Shown here piece by piece: positions 56,901 to 64,000 of a DNA stretch of 64,000 nt. A program made the translations under genes and the position numbers. The stretch spans positions 46,238,021-46,302,020 of the forward strand of contig NC_079320.1 in assembly GCF_029931775.1 (NCBI RefSeq), given 5' to 3'. The number at the start of each line of letters is the position of its first letter. Position 1 is the first letter of the stretch. This stretch comes from Euleptes europaea. Its lineage: Eukaryota > Chordata > Lepidosauria > Squamata > Sphaerodactylidae. The notes under the pieces are model-generated. The model ran no database searches, was not told the DNA's origin, and saw nothing but the letters and a program-made list of their open reading frames with translations.

Positions 56901-57351
56901 GATATACTGAATGCTGAAACTAAAAATGAAATAAAACATATGCAAACTTCCTCAGCAGAATTTTTGTCCTTTCAAAAAGCATTATTTTCCCCCTGGCAGA
57001 GGTCCTGCACTTTTAACAGCAAGAAATGTAACACGTGAAGTTAACCCTCTCCAATCTGGAGACCAAGCTTGCTATTTTGTTTGACAGAGATCTTTTGGGC
57101 AAAACAGCTCCACGATAGAGACCAATTCAAAAGCAGCTACCCATCGGTGCTTTTCCATGTTTGGAAAGTTTTCACCTGCGGACCTGCAGAGGTAGCAACT
57201 CTGTGCTGCGCCGTTTACAGAAAAAGGGCGAACCCTCCTGCTGGCAGAACGCGGCGTCGCAAACGCTTCACCCATCGATTCCCCCAAAGGGGAGAAAAAG
57301 GCGACAACTTCTTTTGCAGCTACCCTAGCGACAAACGGGTTCATTCACATA

Positions 57352-57436
57352 GGCCATTTATGCACGGAAAGTGTATCACTGGATTTGCTCCTCTCTATTT
57401 TCCCCATCCAAATTCTCAAAATTCAACAATAAGCCC
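57352..57436 (+). mobile_element. GGCCATTTATGCAC MITE, left half
   Basis: Starts GGCCATTTATGCACGG and reaches CAACAATAAGCCC, where the hAT element at 57437 begins. Its right half is not found nearby. Confidence 0.65.
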
Positions 57437-58165
57437 CAGGGCCGGATTTAGGTTTGATGAGGCCCTAAGCTATTGAAGGTAACGGGGCCCTTTATATGTC
57501 CAGTTGTCCTTTGTCAACAACAAATTGTTGCTGTTTTTTGTGTTGAATATAGATGCTATATGGTCATTTGTGGACCTAGTAGGTATCTAAAGCCATTTGC
57601 ACATAACAAAATATGTATTTTATCAAAGTAATTGTTGAACTGAAATATCATTAAGAAGTATATTAATAGTGAAATAATTATTAAGATCTAACTGGAAATT
57701 ATTTTTTATTCATAACAAACTTAATAATGCAAACACATTGGCATTTGGCAAAAAACAAAAGTTCCTTTAGAAACACAATGTACATCGTTGTTTTTTCCTT
57801 TAAAAAATTTCCTTTAAATTTTAAATCCTTAAAATTTTACATCCTTAAATTTAAAATCCTTAAAATTTAAAATCCTTAAATTTTACATCCTTAAATTTTA
57901 CATCCTTAAGGAAATTTTTTAAAGGAAAAAAAACACACGATGTACATTGTGTTTCTAAAGGAACTTTTGTTTTTGCCAAATGCCAATGTGCTTGCATTAT
58001 TAAGTTTGTTATGAATAAAAAACCATTTCCAGTTAGATCTTAATAATTATTTCACTACTAGTATACTTCTTGATAGTATTTCCGTTCAACAATTACTTTG
58101 ATAAAATACAAAAATAAATTTTAAATCCTCAAAATTTTACCCCCAAGAGAGTGGGGCCCTAAGCT
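57437..58165. mobile_element. hAT-type foldback element
   Basis: Starts CAGGGCCGGATTTAGG. Long inverted arms (about 57600-57830 and 57895-58125, for example TTCCTTTAGAAACACAATGT and its inverse) enclose an AT-rich CATCCTTAAATTT tandem. GAGGCCCTAAGCTA near the left recurs as GGGGCCCTAAGCTA near the right. The right terminus is missing at a SINE. Confidence 0.75.
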
Positions 58166-58355
58166 ACAGCTTGTTTGTGTGTGTGTAAAGTGCAGTCAAG
58201 TCGCAGTCAACTTATGGCAACCCCTTTGGGGTTTTCATGGCAAGAAACTAACAGAGGTGGTTTGCCAGTGCCTTCCTCTGCACAGCAACCCTGGACTTCC
58301 TTGGTGGTCTCCCATCCAAATACTAACCAGGGCCGACCCTGCTTAGCTTCCCATG
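58166..58355 (-). repeat. 5S-rRNA-derived SINE
   Basis: Reading on -, AAGCTAAGCAGGGTCGGCCC, TGGTTAGTATTTGGATGGGA, GACCACCAAGGAAGTCCAGG and the CACACACAAAC tail. Confidence 0.85.
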
Positions 58356-58363
58356 CTGAGTGT

Positions 58364-58582
58364 TAGCTATTTACGCACGGGAGGTTTTGCCTTGGACTTG
58401 CTGCTCTCTAGATGCTGCTCTCTAGATTCCCCCTTCTAAATTCCCAGAACCCTACATGGGGGGGGGGGGGCTTATTGTTGAGCTGTAAGAATGTAGTGTT
58501 GGGTTGTAAGCATTTGGACGGGCAAAACGTGCATCCAGAGAGCAGCAGATCCGAGGCGAAACCGCCCAATGCGTAAAGGGCC
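58364..58582. mobile_element. GGCCATTTATGCAC MITE, upstream of AtuA-like gene
   Basis: GCTATTTACGCACGGGAGGT and the inverse AATGCGTAAAGGGCC bound a palindrome centred on CTTATTGTTGAG. It ends 81 bp before the AtuA-like start codon, inside the CpG island edge. Confidence 0.75.
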
Positions 58583-58880
58583 GATAGGAAACGCTAGCGG
58601 GACCTCCTCCTCCTCCTGGGCGCCACTTCCCTTGCAGGAGCCCGCCCCGGCCGAGGAGGCAACATGAATGGCGGCGCGCTGCTGCGGCTGCGGGCAGCCC
58701 TCGCGGCCCCTCCTCGCCTCTGGAGCAGCGAGCCCTGCGGCCCTCCGGCCAGCCCTCCCGTGCGGGTCGGCTGCGCCTCGGGCTTCTGGGGAGACACGGC
58801 GGCCGCAGGTACCCCGGGGCGCGCCGCGCGCGGGCCAGCAGCCGCAGCCAGCGGCAGCAGCGGGGGACCGAAAGGGAGAG
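58545..58880 (+). promoter_or_regulatory. CpG-island promoter of the AtuA-like gene
   Basis: A sharp rise in G+C and CpG density covers the 5' flank, first exon and first donor, against an AT-rich background. No TATA box is obvious. This is the usual promoter type of a housekeeping gene. Confidence 0.7.
58664..58808 (+). CDS. AtuA-like gene exon 1
   Basis: This exon has 48 codons plus one base and ends GCGGCCGCAG before donor GTACCC. The first 28 or so residues resemble an organelle-targeting leader and the conserved domain starts at [12 protein letters not shown]. Confidence 0.82.
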
Positions 58881-61800
58881 CGGCTCTCCTCTTCCTGTTT
58901 CGCCTTGCATCTGCTGCTCTCTAGCTGCACATTTTGCCCACCCGCAAGCCTTAAAACTCAACAATAAGCCCTCCCCACCCACCCCCCACCCCCGTGTAGA
59001 GTTCTGGGAATTTGGATGGGGAAAATGTGCATCTACAGAGGAGCAAATGCAATGCAAAACCTTCCATGCATAAATGGCCTATGTGCAGAGCTATCATGCC
59101 CACCCCCCAAGTTATTCCTCCACCCCGTTTTGCTTATGTACTCCGGATTTTCAATGCACTCCACTGGACGGGAAAAACCTATTGAAACCTGAGTGCTTCC
59201 GACAACGGATAGGGTTAGGCTGCAAAAATAAGACGTTGCCACTTTCAGGGATGAAGTGATCAGACCCGAAAAGGAGGGCCTACGGAACTTCTTACCGTGG
59301 CCATTTATTCATGGGAGGTTTTGCCTTGGATTTGCCACTCTTGAGATGCACTTTCCCCCCATCCATATTCTCAAAACTCAATAATAAGCCGCCATGCAGA
59401 GTTTTGAGGATTCAGATGGGGAAAATGTGCATCTATAGAGTGACAAATCCAATGCAAAACCTTCCATGAAGAGTTTTGCTTTCATAATGAGAGCAAAAGT
59501 TAGCTCTTTGAGAAATGCGGGGAAACTGGCCGGAGAATAAAACTGTAGGTGGCGCTAATGTCATAAAGTTCATATTTACTCCCTACACTCACTCAAAGCC
59601 TGCACAAATGCAACCCGGTTTTAGGCATGTTTTAATAGAAAGTGAGTCCTGCCGGATTTGCTCTGAAGTAAGGTTGCAGAACATCATAGCCACAAGGGAT
59701 TCAAAAATTTAAAACAGCACTGATTATCAACAAGCCCCTCAGTTTTTGTAATCAACCCCCTAAATAGTTATTATATGTAATGTATGTACATGTTGATTGA
59801 CTCAACCAAGGCTACGATCCTATTATTTGTAGAAGGCAATAAATCTGATAAATTTGAACAGAATTTACTTCTGAGTAAATAAACACAGGATCAGGATGCA
59901 TAAATTGTTAGCACCCTGGGATAATTAATTATCCAAATTACTGTTGCCAACTCCTGGTTAGGAAATTCCTGGAGATTTGGAGGTGGAACCTGGGGAGGGA
60001 TCTCAGCAAGATATAGTGCTATAGAGTCTACCCCCCAAAGCAGCTATTTCCTCCAGGGGAACTGATCTCTGTAGTCCAGAGATCAGTTGTAATTCTGGGT
60101 GATCATCAGACTGCACCTGAAGGCATCTAATAGCATATATATATGCTATTAATGTAATTTGCACAATATTTCCCCTAATTTAATGAATGCATTCTGCTAA
60201 TTGTAGACTATTATGTATTAATGAGAAAAATCCAATCTGAGAACCCGTAGGAGGACACCAGCCAACAGTATTCCCATCTCTCTCTCAGTCCCCAACCAGC
60301 ATCTAACCCTTTGCCTTTTCAGGTGACTGTCCATCAGTTTATCCTAATCTCTATGGTATACTATAGAGCAGGTATCCCCAACCTATTTTGAGCCTGTTGG
60401 CACCTTTGGAATTCTGACAGAGTGGTGGGCACAGCCAAAAAATGGCTGACACAGGAGGTGGCGCCAACTACAAAATGGCTGTTGTGCCTTATCTTCAGTC
60501 ACATGGCGAAGATCCTTGTGCTGAAGTAGCAGCTGCTGCCAAAACTACTTAAAAAAAATATATGCAGAGCCATTCAGAAGTCCTGAAGCCCCACCGGGCC
60601 CGCCCACTTTCTAAAAACGCTTGGCGGGTGCCGGGAAAGGTATTAGCTGCTGCCATAGTGCTCATGGGCACCATGCTGAGGATCCCTGCCATAGATCATC
60701 CATTCTCTAAAGCCACTCTAGAACTTCTGTTTCTCCTAGATTGTGTGGTTCCTACAGTGGAACTGATCTTTTCAGTTCAGAGATCATTCCAGGAGAACTC
60801 ATGGCCCCCACCTGTGAATATACACTAGAATCGACTATGAAGCTGCAATCCTATGAATGCCTACTTAGGAAAGAGTAAAAGGGAAAAGGTAGTCCCCTGT
60901 GCAAACACTGGGTCATTACTGACCCATGGGGTGACGTTGCATCACGATGTTTACTAAGCAGACAATGGTTGTGGGGTGGTTTGCTGTTGCCTTTCCCAGT
61001 AGTCTACACTTTACCCCCCAGCAAGCTGGGTACTCATTTTACCAACCTTGGAAGGATGGAAGGCTGAGTCAACCTTGAGCCGGCTACCTGAAACCGACTT
61101 CCGTCGGGATCAAACTCAGGTCATGAGCAGAGCTTTGACTGCAGTACTGCAGCTTACCACTCTGCGGAGCAGCATTAAATTCATTCATACCTACTTGTAT
61201 ATAGAGTCAGGATACATAGAGGTTTCCATTGGACCACACTAATGTAAATGGATATAGATATTGTTTCTTAACAGTATAGACAAAAAACAGGGGCATATCA
61301 TTTTCTCCTCACCCTTGTAGCCTCTCCCATTTTCCTGCTTCCTTCTGTCCTTTCTACCCACTAACTACCTTTATCTACTCCCTATCTTCAGCTTTCCCTC
61401 CTTCCCTCACCCTGGCAGCCTTTACCCAGGAGAACTATGACCCAGTTGTGCAGTGCTGGCAGCTGGGCCAGGCCCAGTTACAGCAGAGAACCCGCAAGGA
61501 TTTGGGGGGGACGGACATTTCCCCATGTATCCCCTTTTCCACAGTATTTCCTGTTTTGTCCTCTTGGCAATCCCACATTCTCACAATTCCCTGCTTTCTT
61601 ATCTCCCCAACAATCACTCTACCTTTTATTTGCCCCCTATCTTCAGCTATATTTATTATTTATTTTCTTATAACCGCCTTTCTCCGCAACAGGGACCCAA
61701 AGCAGGTTACATCATTCTTCTCTGCTCTCATCCTCTCCATTTTATCCTCACAACAACCCTGTATGGTAAATTAGGCTGACAGTATGTTACTGGCACAAGG

Positions 61801-63100
61801 TCACTTTGTGAACTTTCACAACAGTGTGGGGATTTGAACCTGGGTCTCCCATATCCTAGGCTGAAACTCTGCTGTTGAGCAGTAGTAAACAACCGCCTGA
61901 GTAAGTCATGCAAATCATGTGCTATCAGTCACCTAGTGAGTGCTGCCAGGCCTGGCACTGATATTCTTCCTTAAAGGCCAAAGGAGCCTTGCTCTCTCCC
62001 TCTGCCTTTTACTGTCAGAAATGAAGGTTTGAAGGCTGGCAATAATGTTGTGGTTGCCTAGCAACAGCCACTGAGAGCATACATTTCTTAAAGCTACAGG
62101 TGCTACTTCTCTTATTTAGGGGGGATTTAACTGCCCAGTGTATTTAAAAAATATTTTTTGGGGGGGATGTATTTGAAAGCCTGGGGCATTTTTTTCAGGT
62201 CTGTAGAAGAAGAGTTGGTTTTTATATGCCAACTTTCTCTACCACTTAAGGCAGAATCAAACTAGCTTACAGTCACCTTCCCTTCCCCTCCCCACAACAG
62301 ACATCCTGTGAGGTAGGTGAGGCTGAGAGAGTGTGACTAGCCCAAGGTCATCCAGCTGGCTTCGTGTGTAGAAGTGGGGAAACAAATCCAGTTCACCATT
62401 TTAGCCTCCGCCGCTCATGTGGAGGAGTGGGGAATCAAACCCGGTTCTCCAGATCAGAGTCCACCTCTCCAAACCACCGCTCTTAACCATTACACCATGC
62501 TGGCTCAGAAAGGTCTGTTTGTGGTTTCACTCTCTGGATATAAGTATCTACATATTTGGCCATTCCAAGAGTTAGATATATTGATGGTAAGTTTGAATCC
62601 AAGCCTGTTCTCAGTGCAAGTTCAAGCCTGGCATGTGAAATAATAGAGTGTCTTTGAGTATATTTAGAGTATATTTCTCTCACCACAGAGGAGACAGGTA
62701 CACAAATCTGAAATTAAGGACCAAGCCTTACCAGTCAGTCTAGACAGGGCTGAACCTTTCCACTTTTGGCTTTAGTAATTGGGTATACATTTTCTTTTAA
62801 TTGTTTGCATAATCACTCCTTTAATTTAATTCCTAAATCCAAGCATAATTATGCCCATGTCTAGGCCCAGTTTCAGTGCATTATTGGTCTTATTGGCATT
62901 TACTTTCTCTTGGTTGCATCTGTTTTCTGAATTATTTCTGAATGTTTTTTACATTGTGGTTAGGTTCTCCTGCTAAAGATAATTATTTTCTGTCATTAGT
63001 TCCTCAGTTACTGTATGGAGGGAAGCTGGATTTCCTGGTTTTTGATTATCTTTCTGAAATTACAATGTCTTTGCTAACTGCTGCCAAAGCCAAATCTCCA
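58664..63100 (+). CDS. AtuA/DUF1446-family protein, exons 1-2 (3' partial)
   Basis: Two exons, 58664-58808 and 63000-63100, join through a split codon (G + TT) to give a continuous frame. Exon 1 encodes MNGGALLRLRAALAAPPRLW and on to [16 protein letters not shown]. Exon 2 encodes [34 protein letters not shown] and ends in phase 0 at [15 protein letters not shown] followed by QLL, [17 protein letters not shown] is the N-terminal signature of the AtuA (acyclic terpene utilization, DUF1446) family, seen in bacteria and some eukaryotes. The Arg/Ala-rich leader without acidic residues looks like a mitochondrial presequence (inference). Its reaction in vertebrates is not known to me. The start sits in a CpG island, has A at -3, and the rest of the gene lies right of the window. 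Confidence 0.85.
58896..59079. mobile_element. GGCCATTTATGCAC MITE, downstream of exon 1
   Basis: GTTTCGCCTTGCATCTGCTG to CCTTCCATGCATAAATGGCC, centred on CAACAATAAGCC. It starts 88 bp after the exon 1 donor. Confidence 0.75.
59299..59472. mobile_element. GGCCATTTATGCAC MITE
   Basis: GGCCATTTATTCATGGGAGG to CAATGCAAAACCTTCCATG. The clearest copy of the family: TCTCAAAACTCAATAATAAG and its near-inverse lie at the centre. Confidence 0.8.
59940..60125 (-). mobile_element. Diverged TAGGGTTGCCA-type MITE
   Basis: CTGTTGCCAACTCCTGG, GGAGGTGGAACCTGGGGAGG and GAGATCAGTTGTAATTCTGG match the older form at 5507. Confidence 0.6.
60369..60688 (+). mobile_element. hAT-type element
   Basis: CAGGTATCCCCAACCTATTT to CATGCTGAGGATCCCTG. 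Flanks CTATAGAG and CCATAGAT share 6 of 8 bases. Its right end matches the fragment at 42500-42593. Confidence 0.75.
60877..61175 (-). repeat. tRNA-derived SINE, second family
   Basis: Contains CCAGCTTGCTGGGG, TCCGAC-type tRNA head reading on - (GCAGAGTGGTAAGCTGCAG), and GGTCAGTAATGACCC. Confidence 0.82.
61640..61900 (-). repeat. tRNA/LINE-tail SINE, third type
   Basis: Left part TTTATTATTTATTTTCTTAT with CCAAAGCAGGTTACATC is a LINE-like tail. The right part GGGGATTTGAACCTGGGTCT is a tRNA-like head on -. A tRNA head with a LINE tail is the usual SINE plan. Confidence 0.6.
62206..62507 (-). repeat. tRNA-derived SINE, near full length
   Basis: Reading on -, GAGCCAGCATGGTGTAATGG to the tail CCAACTCTTCTTCT. 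It lies in intron 1 of the AtuA-like gene. Confidence 0.85.
63000..63100 (+). CDS. AtuA-like gene exon 2
   Basis: Acceptor TGTCATTAG is followed by a 101-nt exon encoding [17 protein letters not shown] and [16 protein letters not shown], ending at GTAAGT. Intron 1 is about 4.2 kb and contains MITEs, a hAT copy and SINEs. Confidence 0.85.
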
Positions 63101-63382
63101 GTAAGTAAATTTACTCTGTTCTTTTAACAACAGCTACAGAACAAAGATCATAAGAATCTAACCTATTGAAAAATGAATAGGTTTGGGAGACTGATTTCTG
63201 GTTTGAATTTCTAAAATGCCAGAACAGTGAAAACTGTTTGAATTTGCTTTATATGAAAACTCTAGTTACCTAAATCTAAAGTGCATTCTTGCTGTATAGC
63301 ATTATGCAGGTATTAGAGCCCATTGGACTATTTAAAAGTAATGATACATCATGTTTCCCTTTGACTGAAGTACCTTTCAATA

Positions 63383-63591
63383 GGGATGTCAGCTCTGGGT
63401 TGGGAAACACCTGGAGATTTTGGGGGTGGAGCCTGTGGAGGGCGGGGTTTTGGATGGGAGGGACTTCAGTGCCATAGAGTCCATCTCCCAAAGTAGCCAT
63501 TTTCTCCAGGTGAACTGATCTCTGTTGCCTGGAGATCAGCTGTGATCCCAGGAGATCTCCAGCCACCACCTGGAGGTTGGCGACCCTATCT
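63383..63591 (-). mobile_element. TAGGGTTGCCA-type MITE
   Basis: TAGGGATGTCAGCTCTGGG to GAGGTTGGCGACCCTA with TSD CCTTTCAA/TCTTTCAA (one mismatch). It lies in intron 2 of the AtuA-like gene. Confidence 0.83.
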
Positions 63592-64000
63592 TTCAATCTA
63601 TACTGTGGACTAAACATAAACTAATGGCAGAACAAGCTGTGGGAGGGGCTGTGAGGAATCATGGGGTTGTGGGGATCCCATAACTAGGAATCCCTGCCCC
63701 CAGCTGGAATTTCCCAAAGCTTCTTAGAGGGGGGGGGGTGGGAAGAAAAAATAGAATAAAAAAAAAATAGCTGACGGTGGGATATCACACCTATCTAGTC
63801 ATTGGCTGATTCCTAGAGAGGAGTGATGTCACTTTTGGGTTTCCCCATAGAGTTCTGGTCTAGAGAAGCATGACATCACGCCCAGGTTTTCCAAGAAGTA
63901 ATATCACCCTGTTGGCTGATGCCCCCCACATTGCCTCTCGGTTGCCTGCTGGTTGCCGGGCCGGGTAACCCCACTGAGTTGGCTGCTTTCTCCTCCTTTC
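63592..64000. other. AtuA-like intron 2, to window end
   Basis: No further exon of the AtuA-like gene is recognised before the window ends. Exon 3 is expected beyond it. Confidence 0.5.

Noticed and set aside
57069-57476. 135-codon frame near the CpG-rich patch 57140-57340
   Set aside because: It runs into a MITE half copy and a hAT end, and no conserved protein sequence is seen.

Overview
The window is vertebrate genomic DNA holding the fibrinogen gene cluster. FGB lies on the + strand (exons 2-8, 197-10079; exon 1 is off the left edge). FGA (15754-25123) and FGG (32921-44225) are both complete on the - strand. This FGB-> / <-FGA / <-FGG layout matches human and chicken. The proteins resemble chicken most closely, and the repeats (CR1 and L2-type LINE tails, 5S-rRNA-derived and tRNA-derived SINEs, many hAT-type MITEs) suggest a reptile. 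I infer a squamate, possibly a gecko; the species is not proven. All exons were placed by eye from splice sites, reading phase and homology. Each complete gene sums to a whole number of codons: FGA 468 aa (alpha) or 698 aa (alpha-E), FGG 435 aa, and FGB 457 aa from exon 2.

The three chains form the secreted (alpha-beta-gamma)2 fibrinogen hexamer of liver. Thrombin exposes knob A (GPR, FGA exon 2) and knob B (GHRP, FGB exon 2). These dock into holes in the gamma and beta C-terminal domains, whose pocket residues are present. FGA keeps both the short alpha form and the alternatively spliced alpha-E form with its own fibrinogen C-terminal domain. Two lineage features stand out. The gamma chain ends in RGDI where the human chain ends in AGDV, and it is the only RGD in the encoded fibrinogen sequences read here. 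The alphaC region lacks the cysteine pair of the human alphaC hairpin.

The right end (58664-63100) holds two exons, joined in phase, of a previously unlabelled gene on the + strand. It encodes an AtuA/DUF1446-type protein with a possible mitochondrial presequence, and it starts in a CpG island bracketed by two copies of one palindromic MITE. It lies about 14 kb beyond FGG, facing away from it.

The remaining sequence is introns and intergenic DNA rich in repeats. The main ones are a MITE family of about 200 bp with TAGGGTTGCCA ends and 8-bp target duplications (about 18 copies), several other hAT elements with clear duplications, nested insertions, SINEs, LINE tails and palindromic elements. 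At four loci I see hammerhead-ribozyme-like cores, three of them with good stem II helices, in repeats that resemble the termini of Penelope-like elements. I see no CRISPR array, rRNA gene or functional tRNA gene.
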